26,537 nucleotides of DNA from HGM04593 sp045634305. Lineage in GTDB: Bacteria; Bacteroidota; Bacteroidia; Bacteroidales; Bacteroidaceae. The stretch covers positions 1-26,537 of the forward strand of contig JAZQZZ010000038.1 in NCBI GenBank assembly GCA_045634305.1. The letters are read 5' to 3'. The notes below the pieces were generated by a model. The model was not told the DNA's origin, searched no databases, and saw nothing but the letters and a program-made list of their open reading frames with translations. Each line of letters begins with the position of its first letter. The stretch's first letter is position 1. This document shows positions 13,812-22,437 of this stretch, piece by piece. The position numbers were made by a program, and so were the translations under genes.

Positions 13812-15707
13812 ATGGAAAAAGATATAAAATATCCTTTGTTGGAGTCAATCAACTCTCCGGCCGATCTGCGTAAATTGCCCGAGAAACAATTGGAACAGGT
13901 GTGCAAGGAGTTGCGTAGCTTCATCATTGATTCATTGGCGAACAATCCAGGTCACTTTGCTTCGAGCTTGGGCTCGGTGGAGTTGACAGTGGCTTTGCAC
14001 TATGTGTTCTCTACACCTGATGATAAACTTGTTTGGGATGTCGGTCATCAGGCCTATGGTCACAAGATACTCACAGGTCGTCGCGACCGTTTCCATACCA
14101 ACCGTAAATTGAACGGTATCAAACCTTTTCCATCGCCCGATGAGAGTGAATATGATGCATTTGTGGCTGGCCACGCTTCGAATTCTATCTCGGCGGCTTT
14201 GGGTCTTGCCGTATCGGCAACAATGAACAGGAGCAATGAGCATGTGGTGGCGATAATCGGTGACGGCTCAATGAGCGGTGGATTGGCCTATGAAGGACTC
14301 AACAATCTGGCCAATACAAAGAGTAACCTGTTGATAATACTCAACGATAACAACATGTCCATCGACAAGAGTGTGGGCGGAATGAGTCAAGTGCTCATCT
14401 CCATGCATTCGTCAAAGGCATACAACAAGATTCGCTATGGCATTGCCAAGGCTTTGAGAAAGGTGGGTATCCTCAATGAACAACGCGCTAATGCACTGAT
14501 ACGTTTCAACAACGGACTTAAGGCGATGCTGTTCAAACAGAATAACTTCTTCGAGGGAATGAGTGCTCGCTATTTCGGACCCATCAACGGACACAATGTG
14601 CTTGAACTGGTACGCATGCTAAGGAGCATAAAGGACATGAAAGGACCAAGAATGCTCCACATCCACACCGTAAAAGGTAAGGGATGGGAACCTGCCGAGA
14701 AGAACGCGACGGTCTGGCATCAGCCGGGTATATTTGATATTGAAACCGGCGAACGCATAGTAACCGAGGGCGGTTCGCCACGTTTCCAGGATGTCTTCGG
14801 TGAGACACTTGTGGAGTTGGCAAAGGAGAATGAAAAGATTGTGGGTATAACCCCAGCAATGCCCACCGGCTGTTCCATGAACAAACTGATGGACGTCTTC
14901 CCCGACCGCTTCTTTGATGTGGGTATTGCCGAGGGGCATGCAGTGACCTTCTCGGCCGGTCTGGCAAAGGGTGGAATGCTCCCGTTCTGTAACATATACT
15001 CGTCGTTCATGCAACGTGGCTATGACAATCTCATCCACGACGCCGCATTGCAACGCCTCAATATTGTCTTCTGTCTCGACAGGGCCGGTATTGTAGGCGA
15101 GGATGGTCCCACCCATCACGGTGCGTTCGACCTGGCATATCTGCGTCCGGTACCAAACATTACTATCTCGTCACCCTATGACGAATGTGAACTGCGCCGC
15201 CTGATGTATACTGCTGTGCAGCCCGATATGGGAACCTTTGTCATACGATATCCGCGTGGCAAGGGTAGCCTCATCGATTGGCGCTGTCCGCTGGAGACGG
15301 TCAGAGTGGGTACAGGACGAAAGCTTACCGATGGTAAGGATGTTGCATTCCTGACAATCGGCCCTATTGGAAAACAGATGGAGAAGGTTGTAAAGGCCGC
15401 AACCGAAAAGGGCGTGAGTGTAGCTCATTATGACATGCGTTTCCTCAAGCCCATTGATGAGGATATTCTGCGCGAGGTGGGCGAAAACTTCAAATATATT
15501 GTGACACTTGAAGACGGAACCGTCAAAGGCGGTTTGGGCAGTGCTGTTGCCGAATATATGGCACAGAACGGTTACACGCCACAGATAAAGGTTTTGGGAA
15601 TTCCCGATGCTTTTATTGAACACGGTACTCCTGAACAATTATATAAGATTTGCGGAATGGATGCCGAGAGTGTCCTGAATACCATTATGCAGTGCAAGGG
15701 GGAGTGA
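13812..15707 (+). CDS. dxs: 1-deoxy-D-xylulose-5-phosphate synthase
   Basis: This 631-residue thiamine-diphosphate enzyme condenses pyruvate and glyceraldehyde 3-phosphate in the first step of the MEP pathway to isoprenoids. Seen in order are an N-terminal ThDP domain with DVGHQAYGHKILTGR and GDGSMSGG (150-157) leading to NDNNMSIDKSVGG, a transketolase-like middle domain with AEGHAVTFSAGLA (Glu374, the expected cofactor-activating acid) and DRAGIVGEDGPTHHGAFDLAYLR, and a C-terminal transketolase domain. Length and all blocks are intact. The frame opens at 13782, but MEKDIKYPLLESINSPADLR at 13812 is the usual N-terminus. It is the first of three plus-strand genes, with trkA 47 nt downstream. 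The link to potassium transport is by co-transcription only, with no shared function obvious. Confidence 0.96.
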   Translation: MEKDIKYPLLESINSPADLRKLPEKQLEQVCKELRSFIIDSLANNPGHFASSLGSVELTVALHYVFSTPDDKLVWDVGHQAYGHKILTGRRDRFHTNRKLNGIKPFPSPDESEYDAFVAGHASNSISAALGLAVSATMNRSNEHVVAIIGDGSMSGGLAYEGLNNLANTKSNLLIILNDNNMSIDKSVGGMSQVLISMHSSKAYNKIRYGIAKALRKVGILNEQRANALIRFNNGLKAMLFKQNNFFEGMSARYFGPINGHNVLELVRMLRSIKDMKGPRMLHIHTVKGKGWEPAEKNATVWHQPGIFDIETGERIVTEGGSPRFQDVFGETLVELAKENEKIVGITPAMPTGCSMNKLMDVFPDRFFDVGIAEGHAVTFSAGLAKGGMLPFCNIYSSFMQRGYDNLIHDAALQRLNIVFCLDRAGIVGEDGPTHHGAFDLAYLRPVPNITISSPYDECELRRLMYTAVQPDMGTFVIRYPRGKGSLIDWRCPLETVRVGTGRKLTDGKDVAFLTIGPIGKQMEKVVKAATEKGVSVAHYDMRFLKPIDEDILREVGENFKYIVTLEDGTVKGGLGSAVAEYMAQNGYTPQIKVLGIPDAFIEHGTPEQLYKICGMDAESVLNTIMQCKGE

Positions 15708-15754
15708 CCTGCTTGCCCGGATGCAGATTGCATGATTATATAAATTTTTGATTT

Positions 15755-17092
15755 ATGAGAATTGTCATTGCCGGTGCCGGTGCGGTAGGTACGCACCTTG
15801 CCAAGATGCTTTCTACCGAGAATGAAAATGTGGTTCTGCTCGATGAGAGCGATGAGAGATTGGGCAAGATGGAGGCTTCGTTCGACCTTCAGACTGTTGT
15901 CGGTGACCCCACGAAGATTTCTTCCCTCAGGGACGCGGGCGTGAGCGGTGCCGATCTGTTCGTCGCCGTAACCCCGGACGAGAGCCGTAATATAACATCC
16001 TGCATTCTTGCCCACTATCTTGGTGCAGCCAAAACTATTGCCAGAATAGACAATTATGAGTATCTGCTACCCAAGCACAAGGAGTATTTCTCTTCTTTGG
16101 GTGTCGATTCGCTTATCTATCCCGAGCAGCTTGCTGCCGAGGAGATAGCTACAAGCATCAAGCACAGCTGGATGCGCCAGTTGCTTGAGTTCGGTGGCGG
16201 TGCCCTTGTCATGGTTGGTGTCAAGGTGAGGGATAATGCTTCAATAATAAATATCCCGTTCAAGGAACTGTCGCACGACATTCCTTATCACATTGTGGCG
16301 ATACAACGTGGGGACGAGACCATTATTCCACGTGGTAATGACTGTATTGTCCCAAATGACATTGTCTGCTTCATGACAACACATGAGAATATCCCTCATA
16401 TTCGTCAGATATGCGGTAAGGATCAGTTCTCCGAGGTCAAGAGTATCATCATCATGGGTGGCAGTCGCATTGCAGTGCGTACCACCAAACTGATGCCAAA
16501 GGATATCGACATTAAGATTATTGAGAGCGATATTAACCGTTGCCACAAATTATTGGAGCTTGTTGACGACGAGGTCATGGTAATCAATGGCGATGCCCGT
16601 GACCCCGAACTGTTGCGCAGCGAGGGTATTGCGAATACCGATGTCTTCATTGCACTGAGCGACAATTCAGAAACCAATATCCTTGCCTGCCTTGCTGCCA
16701 AGCGTGCCGGTGTGTGCCGTGCGGTTTCTGAAATTGAGAATATCGACTACATTTCCATGGCCGAGAAAATGGATATCGGTTCTGTCATCAATAAAAAGAA
16801 ACTGGCTGCAAGTACCATTTTCCAGATGATGCTTAAGACCGATGTCTCAAGTGTGAAGTGTCTGACATTCATCCAGGCGGTGGTCGCAGAATTCCCGGTT
16901 CATGAAAATGACCTCATCACACGTAAGCCGGTAAAGAATCTGGGCTTGCCCGACGGCGCCAACATCGGTGGTCTTATACGTAACGGAGTGGGTATGCACG
17001 TTACCGGTAACACGATGATCGAGGCTGGCGACCATGTTATCTTCTTCTGTCTGGAGCGTGTGCTCAAAAAGTTGGAAAAATATTTCAAGTAG
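15755..17092 (+). CDS. trkA: Trk system potassium transport regulator TrkA
   Basis: This 445-residue cytoplasmic protein has two RCK units, each an N-domain (Rossmann fold) plus a C-domain. The first begins MRIVIAGAGAVGTHLAKML, with an intact GxGxxG dinucleotide motif and an acidic strand end (VVLLDES). The second starts near residue 225 with SIIIMGGSRIAVRTTKLM, where the glycine motif is degraded, as is common in the second half. TrkA binds NAD(H) or ATP and gates the TrkH channel at the inner membrane. The trkH start lies 4 nt after the trkA stop, which supports joint expression and complex formation. Confidence 0.94.
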   Translation: MRIVIAGAGAVGTHLAKMLSTENENVVLLDESDERLGKMEASFDLQTVVGDPTKISSLRDAGVSGADLFVAVTPDESRNITSCILAHYLGAAKTIARIDNYEYLLPKHKEYFSSLGVDSLIYPEQLAAEEIATSIKHSWMRQLLEFGGGALVMVGVKVRDNASIINIPFKELSHDIPYHIVAIQRGDETIIPRGNDCIVPNDIVCFMTTHENIPHIRQICGKDQFSEVKSIIIMGGSRIAVRTTKLMPKDIDIKIIESDINRCHKLLELVDDEVMVINGDARDPELLRSEGIANTDVFIALSDNSETNILACLAAKRAGVCRAVSEIENIDYISMAEKMDIGSVINKKKLAASTIFQMMLKTDVSSVKCLTFIQAVVAEFPVHENDLITRKPVKNLGLPDGANIGGLIRNGVGMHVTGNTMIEAGDHVIFFCLERVLKKLEKYFK

Positions 17093-17095
17093 CAT

Positions 17096-18550
17096 ATGTT
17101 TCATCCTAAAGTAATACTGCGCATTGTAGGAATCCTGCTTTTCATAGAGGCTGCGTTCCTGTTGGGAAGTGTCGGCGTGTCATTGTTCTATGGAGAGAAC
17201 ATCGTCAGGCCACTATTGTACTCTTTCGGCATCATTGCTTCTGCTGCCTTTCTGTTGGTGACATTCTGCAAGGGTGGCGAGAGGAATATATCGCGAAAGG
17301 ATGGCTATGTGGTGGTGAGTCTATGCTGGATTGTCTTTTCGCTTTTCGGCACATTGCCATATATGCTCACTGGCAGTATACCGTCCTTTACCGACGCATT
17401 CTTTGAGACAATGTCGGGTTTTACCACCACCGGAGCAACAATTCTGCAGGATATAGAGGCCTTGCCCAAGTCGATTCTCTTTTGGCGTATGATGACCCAC
17501 TGGGTCGGTGGTTTGGGTATTGTGTTCTTTACAGTGGCTGTGTTCCCGATATTCGGACTTAACGATATCAATCTCTTTTCGGCCGAATCTGTCGGACCCA
17601 TACGCACTAAACTGCACCCTCGTATTTCAGTTACTGCACGTTGGATACTTACGATATATATAGCTCTTACAATTGTCTGCACGGTGTCGTTGCGTATCGC
17701 AGGGATGGATTGGTTCGATGCGATATGTCATGCAATGTCTACTATTGCTACGGGCGGTTTCTCAACCAGGAATGCAAGTATAGCAGCCTTTAATTCACCT
17801 TCAATAGAATATGTGCTCACATTCTTTATGTTTGTTTCGGGCGTAAACCTTTCGTTGCTATATCTTGCAATCTTCAAGGCAAAGCCTATGGCTCTGTTCC
17901 GGGATACGGAGTTCAAGACTTATTTTACGGTTGCGGCACTGTTCTCGGTGGCCATTGGTGTAGGGTTGTTCTTTACCTCTGATTTAAACGTGCCTGAAGC
18001 GTTGCGAGTGTCACTCTTTCAGGTTGTGTCGTTACAGACGACTACCGGTTTCGCAACGGTGAACTATGCGGTGTGGATGCCGCTTCTATGGTTGCTTTTA
18101 TGTGCTCTTATGTTCATTGGAGCATGTTCCGGCTCAACATCGGGCGCTATGAAGTGTGCCCGTATATCAATCCTTTTTAAAGTGATGTGGAATGAGTTCA
18201 AGCGTATTGTGCATCCCAATGCTGTGATTCCGGTGCGAATGACTGGCCGTATAATACCTACGGCTGTGCAGTCGGCAATATTGGCCTACACGGTGATATA
18301 TATATTTATGCTTGTTGCAGGATTGTTTGTGAATATGGCTTTAGGCGTGGATTTCCTTGATGCTTTCAGCCTTTCTGTGGCGTCTGTGGGAAATGTCGGT
18401 CCTGCGCTTGGTAACTATGGCCCAATGGATTCCTTTGCGACGTTGCCTGCTCTTGTCAAGTGGTTCAGTGCATTCCAGATGCTGGTAGGACGTCTTGAAT
18501 TCTTTGCTGTGCTGTTGCTGCTGACACCTGTGTTCTGGAGAAGAAGATGA
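17096..18550 (+). CDS. trkH: Trk system potassium uptake membrane protein TrkH
   Basis: This 484-residue inner-membrane potassium channel belongs to the SKT superfamily. Four pore-loop segments can be picked out: ETMSGFTTTGATIL, HAMSTIATGGFSTRN, VVSLQTTTGFATVN and SVASVGNVGPALGNYG. Each carries the central glycine of the selectivity filter, and GACSGSTSGAMKCAR is the intramembrane loop that gates the pore. About ten to twelve hydrophobic helices surround them. It forms the pore for K+ uptake and is controlled by TrkA encoded just upstream. It ends 11 nt before a 24-bp terminator stem. Confidence 0.95.
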   Translation: MFHPKVILRIVGILLFIEAAFLLGSVGVSLFYGENIVRPLLYSFGIIASAAFLLVTFCKGGERNISRKDGYVVVSLCWIVFSLFGTLPYMLTGSIPSFTDAFFETMSGFTTTGATILQDIEALPKSILFWRMMTHWVGGLGIVFFTVAVFPIFGLNDINLFSAESVGPIRTKLHPRISVTARWILTIYIALTIVCTVSLRIAGMDWFDAICHAMSTIATGGFSTRNASIAAFNSPSIEYVLTFFMFVSGVNLSLLYLAIFKAKPMALFRDTEFKTYFTVAALFSVAIGVGLFFTSDLNVPEALRVSLFQVVSLQTTTGFATVNYAVWMPLLWLLLCALMFIGACSGSTSGAMKCARISILFKVMWNEFKRIVHPNAVIPVRMTGRIIPTAVQSAILAYTVIYIFMLVAGLFVNMALGVDFLDAFSLSVASVGNVGPALGNYGPMDSFATLPALVKWFSAFQMLVGRLEFFAVLLLLTPVFWRRR

Positions 18551-18561
18551 TATACAGATTG

Positions 18562-18614
18562 AAAATAATGCAATGAAGGTGAACCGGTCCGGTTCACCTT
18601 CATTGCATTATTTT
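18562..18614. terminator. Bidirectional terminator between trkH and the DUF4435 gene
   Basis: This is a perfect 24-bp inverted repeat (18562-18585 with 18591-18614) with loop GGTCC. The stem ends in AAAA/TTTT, giving a T run on either strand. The stop codon of the minus-strand DUF4435 gene (18608) lies in the stem. Confidence 0.9.
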
Positions 18615-19606
18615 GTGATTGTTTCCAGCAGTTTTTCAATATCCGCTTTCAAGCGCAGATAGGGTGTCGCGTTCTTGTAGTCGGTGTTCTTGCTTAGCAT
18701 TGTGGCAATGTCGCATTGGCTGTGGCGGTACGATGCCAACTCGTTGTTGTATTGCTGGCGGTGGTATGCATAGCGTTCAATCTCTTCTTCGCGCTTGCTA
18801 CGCAGGTGGCGGCACACGGGCTGCATTATGCGCATTGTCACGCCGTTCATGATGTGGTGTCCTTGAATGTAGAAGTATGTCTCTTCGGGGTTGATTCCAA
18901 GTGAATTCAGTTCTTCGTCCAGCTTCTGGCACTCCTCTTTAAATTCGGGGAACTGTTTCTCAAGCATGCCGATGTTGTGTTTCACACGGCTGCTTAGCTG
19001 TTGCAGTGAATATGCAGGGTTGCCCACGGTGAACGATGTAAGGCGCACGATTTCACAGAAATCTAGCAGGCTCATGGTCCTTGTGTCGTGCTTGCGGTAG
19101 AGTAGAATGCTCCAGACAAACAGCGGGTAGCATATGCAGGAGTAGAGTTTGAAGAACTCTTTGAAGTCTATTACATTGCTGTCGTTCTGTGTGCACAGCA
19201 CGCACACCTGTTTCAGGCTGTCGGCGTAGCAACGGTAGTTCTCGATGGAATAGGCATATGTATGCAGTATGAATTTGTTCTCCAGCATCTGTCGCGATGT
19301 GGAAGTCGCTCCTTGCAGCAGGTAGTCGTAGTCGCTGTCCACACAGGCAATCATGTTGCGGCCGTAGGCCTTGCCAAGCATGTTCATCATTGCCTGTTTT
19401 TTGCCCTTTGTGAGCTTTGTCCGTGCCGGTAGCATTATTTCAAAATGCACCTTGTCACTTTCATATTCGTTGAAGACCGTACGCCAAAAGGAGATGTCAT
19501 CATAGCTCTCCACGTAAGCTATGATGCGTTGTGCAGCGCGTTTAGGCCGTAGCGCATTCGCTGCCTCTATGAAATTGGAGTTGAGATATTCGTTAAGCCT
19601 TTTCAT
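18608..19606 (-). CDS. DUF4435 protein with Toprim-like residues (candidate nuclease effector)
   Basis: This 332-residue soluble protein matches DUF4435. The N-terminal part looks Toprim-like: strand and acid RIIAYVESYDDISFWRTVF with Glu33, then IACVDSDYDYLL with the Asp cluster 90/92/94. These are the spacing and acids expected for a metal-binding Toprim site. The stretch ENKFILHTYAYSIENY next to it is also typical of DUF4435. The C-terminal half is helical and charged. DUF4435 proteins occur as the nuclease partner (AriB) of an ABC-type ATPase (AriA) in PARIS anti-phage systems and in other ATPase/Toprim pairs. Here the ATPase gene lies upstream on the same strand, 119 nt away, in the same order as in PARIS. 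Homology to DUF4435 is fairly secure. Nuclease activity and a defence role are inference. Confidence 0.8.
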   Translation of the reverse strand: MKRLNEYLNSNFIEAANALRPKRAAQRIIAYVESYDDISFWRTVFNEYESDKVHFEIMLPARTKLTKGKKQAMMNMLGKAYGRNMIACVDSDYDYLLQGATSTSRQMLENKFILHTYAYSIENYRCYADSLKQVCVLCTQNDSNVIDFKEFFKLYSCICYPLFVWSILLYRKHDTRTMSLLDFCEIVRLTSFTVGNPAYSLQQLSSRVKHNIGMLEKQFPEFKEECQKLDEELNSLGINPEETYFYIQGHHIMNGVTMRIMQPVCRHLRSKREEEIERYAYHRQQYNNELASYRHSQCDIATMLSKNTDYKNATPYLRLKADIEKLLETITK

Positions 19607-19725
19607 ATCTCATATTATTTCTGCCTTTAATCACACTTTGTGTGCTTGAACCAGTTTCTGCTCAGCATAGTAAAAGTGAACTTTTCCTCAGCTCCCGCTT
19701 GCCCGCGGCTTTCACCTTTAACTTC
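19607..19725 (-). other. 119-nt spacer between the ATPase and DUF4435 genes
   Basis: No promoter box or terminator is seen. On the minus strand a 13-codon frame begins MLSRNWFK and ends shortly before the DUF4435 gene. It is too short to support as a gene. A small stem CACA/TGTG is also present. The spacer is long for a pair assumed to act together. Confidence 0.35.
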
Positions 19726-20550
19726 TCACCTTGTTATATCTTCCATCTCTGTCACGGCGTCCATCCATCCGTCCATTATGATGGCAGGAGAGTGTGTACA
19801 CAGAATGATCTGCATATTGGGATTGAGTGTACGCACCAGTGTGATGAGACGTTGTTGCCACTCTATGTGCAGTGATATTTCGGGTTCGTCCATGAGCATG
19901 ACACCAGGGCGGTTCTCCTGGACAAGTGCAGTGAGCAGTATTACAAGAATCTGTTTCTCGCCCGATGAGAGCACGTAAGGTGTAATCCTCTCGCCATACT
20001 GGTTGAAGTATATCTCGTTGCTGTCGCGTGCAATGGTTTTTGCTGTTGGGGCAAACAGCTCGTCAATGAGATCCTGGAACTGTTTCTTCGGCTTTGTAAG
20101 TTCTGTGGCAAGGCGTTGGTCGTCGGGGTTGCCGCTTGTGAGCAGGGAAATAATCCTGTTGCCGATGTTTACCTGGTAGTTCAGGTAACGGCGCTGCAGG
20201 TTGTATAGTTGCCAGTCGAGTTCTGTACGTATGTCGGCACCGGGTATCTTCTCGAGCATCTCGCCGCTGAGGATAGGGCGGTCAATGCTGCTTATTATGT
20301 CGAAGTTTATGCTTGTGGCATCTTCGGGGTAAAATGTTACTTTAACACCATCCTCGGGAGTGCTTGTGAGCCGTCCCTCGCGCATGATTCTCAGGTGACG
20401 TGCCGATCGGTTTATGATTGTACTCTTTCCCACGCCGTTGCTGCCGCTGAGTATGTTGACATCCGGGCGCAACTCCCAATAAATATGTTTGCGGTTGCTC
20501 CACAGGGAATCAATCTCTATACTCTTTATGTATTGTGCCATCTTCTCCAT
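19726..20550 (-). CDS. Compact ABC-type ATPase (AAA_21/OLD-like), partner of the DUF4435 protein
   Basis: This 274-residue single-domain ATPase of the SMC/OLD/RecF-like type starts MEKMAQYIKSIEIDSLW. It has Walker A GSNGVGKST (36-44), signature YVLSSGEKQ (192-200), Walker B VMLMDEPEISLH (217-228) with the catalytic Glu222, and a switch His253 in ILCTHSPAII. The insert between Walker A and the signature is only about 150 residues with no long coiled coil, so it is not an SMC or RecF homologue. An alternative ATG at 20541 would shorten it by three residues. It has its own promoter at 20577-20607. With the DUF4435 gene downstream it forms a pair like AriA/AriB of PARIS, although smaller than the AriA proteins I recall. 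A core cellular role cannot be excluded. Confidence 0.82.
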   Translation of the reverse strand: MEKMAQYIKSIEIDSLWSNRKHIYWELRPDVNILSGSNGVGKSTIINRSARHLRIMREGRLTSTPEDGVKVTFYPEDATSINFDIISSIDRPILSGEMLEKIPGADIRTELDWQLYNLQRRYLNYQVNIGNRIISLLTSGNPDDQRLATELTKPKKQFQDLIDELFAPTAKTIARDSNEIYFNQYGERITPYVLSSGEKQILVILLTALVQENRPGVMLMDEPEISLHIEWQQRLITLVRTLNPNMQIILCTHSPAIIMDGWMDAVTEMEDITR

Positions 20551-20576
20551 GATACTTCATCTTGCTGTGATGCAAG

Positions 20577-20607
20577 CAAATTTATGCAATGTTTGTGTAA
20601 AAACAAA
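20577..20607 (-). promoter_or_regulatory. Promoter of the ATPase/DUF4435 pair
   Basis: On the minus strand TTTG (20607-20604) is followed after exactly 19 nt by TAAATTTG (20584-20577), a full match to the Bacteroidales -33/-7 pattern. The start would be near 20570, about 20 nt before the ATG at 20550. Confidence 0.72.
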
Positions 20608-20680
20608 TAGCAAAAAGTAAATTATATTTAATTTTACAAAAAATCTCCCTCCGTTTCTTCTTTTCTCGTCCGTTTGTGAC

Positions 20681-20688
20681 TATCTTTG
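20681..20688 (+). promoter_or_regulatory. -7 box for the nucleoside kinase/rpoN operon
   Basis: TATCTTTG matches TAnnTTTG exactly, about 36 nt before the ATG at 20725. No clear -33 TTTG at 19 nt is visible. Confidence 0.5.
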
Positions 20689-20724
20689 AGCATGTCCGTG
20701 TATTTCCAGGAATAATTTAAAACA

Positions 20725-22374
20725 ATGGCTATGATACGTATTTTCTGCAAGAACAATGGCGTTACAAAGGATTTTCACAGCGGAGTGTCGCTGCGCGAGG
20801 TGTATGATGCTCTGGAACTTGATTTGCCTTATGGCGTAATTGCTGCTCGTGTGAACAATGTTACCAGGGGATTGGCTCTCAGGCTCTATCGTAACAAGGA
20901 TGTCGAGTTTATAGATGTCAGGAGTGATGACGGAATGCGTATGTATGTCCGTTCGCTCACGTTTATATTCATGAAGGCCATGAATGAGATTTTTCCCGGC
21001 GAAATAGTGCGCTTTGAGAATGCCATTTCAAAAGGTTACTATTGCCGCATGGACATTCCCATTACCGATGAGCAGGTAGACATGGTGCGCGAAAAGATGA
21101 AACGCATAGTGAAAAGCGATATTCCTTTCAAGAGAATCGAATGCCATACCGATGAGGCCATTGAGGTCTTTGAACGTGTCGGCCGCATTGACAAGGTGCG
21201 CCTGCTCGAGACGCATGGTCGCCTTTACACCAGCTATTACGAACTTGACGGTTTCGTCGACAGCTATTATAACGGTCTGGTGCCAAGCACCGGTTACATA
21301 GGACTTTTCGAGGTTGAGAAGTATGACGATGGCGTGTTGCTCCGCATTCCCAACAAGGAGTGCCCGACGGTTCTCGAGGACAAGGTGCCTCAGGAAAAGC
21401 TGCACGAACTGTTTGAAGAGCGCCTGCAGTGGCACCAGAAGATGGGTGTGGAGACAATCGGTGATTTCAACAAGGCGGTACGTGCCGGTTATGGGATAGA
21501 CCTTGTGAATGTATCCGAGGTGTTGCAGGAACGTCGTCTTTCCCGAATTGCCGACGAGATACAGCAACGCAACGCAAAGGTCGTGCTCATTGCCGGTCCT
21601 TCATCTTCGGGCAAGACAACATTCAGCAAGCGCCTGAGCGTGCAACTGATTGCCTGTGGCCTGCAGCCATACGCAATTTCGCTCGATGACTATTTTGTAA
21701 ACCGCACCCACACGCCGCGTAAGCCCGATGGAGATTATGATTTCGAGTCAATCTACTCCATCGACCTTCCGTTCTTCAATGAGTCGTTGAGCCGTATGCT
21801 CAGGGGAGAGGAGGTCGATGTGCCAACATACAACTTCAAGACAGGTGAACGCGAGTTCAACGGCAAACGCTTGAAATTGACTCAGCAGATGGTGCTTGTC
21901 ATTGAGGGTACGCATGCGCTGAACCCAATGCTTACATCGCAAGTTGCCGACAGCGACAAGTTCCGCATTTATGTATCGGCGCTCACATCAATTAAGCTCG
22001 ATTATCACAATTACATCTCTACATCGGACAACCGTTTGTTGCGCCGTATGATACGTGATGCCAAATATCGTGGTTACTCGGCACAGGAGACCATCATGCG
22101 TTGGCCCGATGTACGCCGTGGCGAGGAGAAATGGATATTCCCTTATCAGGAGAATGCCGACGTCATGTTCAACTCGTCTCTCTTCTATGAGTTGGCGGTC
22201 TTCAAATCACAGGCTGAGCCCATGTTGCGTGCCGTTCCCGAGAATTGTGCCGAGTATTCCGAGGCACAAAGACTTTTGCGTTTTCTTGATTATATTGTAC
22301 CTTTGCAAGACAAAGAACTGCCGCCAACATCATTGGCGCGCGAGTTCCTTGGCGGTAGCAGCTTCAAATATTGA
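20725..22374 (+). CDS. TGS-domain nucleoside (uridine) kinase
   Basis: This 549-residue protein is a fusion of three parts. The N-terminal TGS-like domain (about 1-65) starts MAMIRIFCKNNGVTKDF. A middle region of about 200 residues resembles the catalytic or editing-type part of threonyl-tRNA synthetase. The C-terminal P-loop kinase of the phosphoribulokinase/uridine kinase family has Walker A GPSSSGKT (291-298), AISLDDYFVNR after it (the substrate-binding Asp block) and VIEGTHALNP. It would phosphorylate a nucleoside, probably uridine or cytidine, in pyrimidine salvage. What the TGS part adds is unknown. The same fusion is known across Bacteroidales and some Firmicutes. rpoN follows 63 nt downstream and is probably co-transcribed. 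Confidence 0.88.
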   Translation: MAMIRIFCKNNGVTKDFHSGVSLREVYDALELDLPYGVIAARVNNVTRGLALRLYRNKDVEFIDVRSDDGMRMYVRSLTFIFMKAMNEIFPGEIVRFENAISKGYYCRMDIPITDEQVDMVREKMKRIVKSDIPFKRIECHTDEAIEVFERVGRIDKVRLLETHGRLYTSYYELDGFVDSYYNGLVPSTGYIGLFEVEKYDDGVLLRIPNKECPTVLEDKVPQEKLHELFEERLQWHQKMGVETIGDFNKAVRAGYGIDLVNVSEVLQERRLSRIADEIQQRNAKVVLIAGPSSSGKTTFSKRLSVQLIACGLQPYAISLDDYFVNRTHTPRKPDGDYDFESIYSIDLPFFNESLSRMLRGEEVDVPTYNFKTGEREFNGKRLKLTQQMVLVIEGTHALNPMLTSQVADSDKFRIYVSALTSIKLDYHNYISTSDNRLLRRMIRDAKYRGYSAQETIMRWPDVRRGEEKWIFPYQENADVMFNSSLFYELAVFKSQAEPMLRAVPENCAEYSEAQRLLRFLDYIVPLQDKELPPTSLAREFLGGSSFKY

Positions 22375-22437
22375 ATGGTCGAATGATACTTTTTATAACA
22401 GAGCATAGCCAATTGTCTATTTGATTTTTAAGCAACA

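Noticed and set aside
19626..19670. 13-codon frame between the ATPase and DUF4435 genes as a third component (antitoxin-like)
   Set aside because: It is too short, has no conserved features, and nothing in the spacer supports its translation.
18608..20550. Genomic island carrying the ATPase/DUF4435 pair
   Set aside because: There are no integrase, tRNA or direct repeats at the borders and no obvious change in base composition, and the flanks are tightly fitted terminator and promoter.
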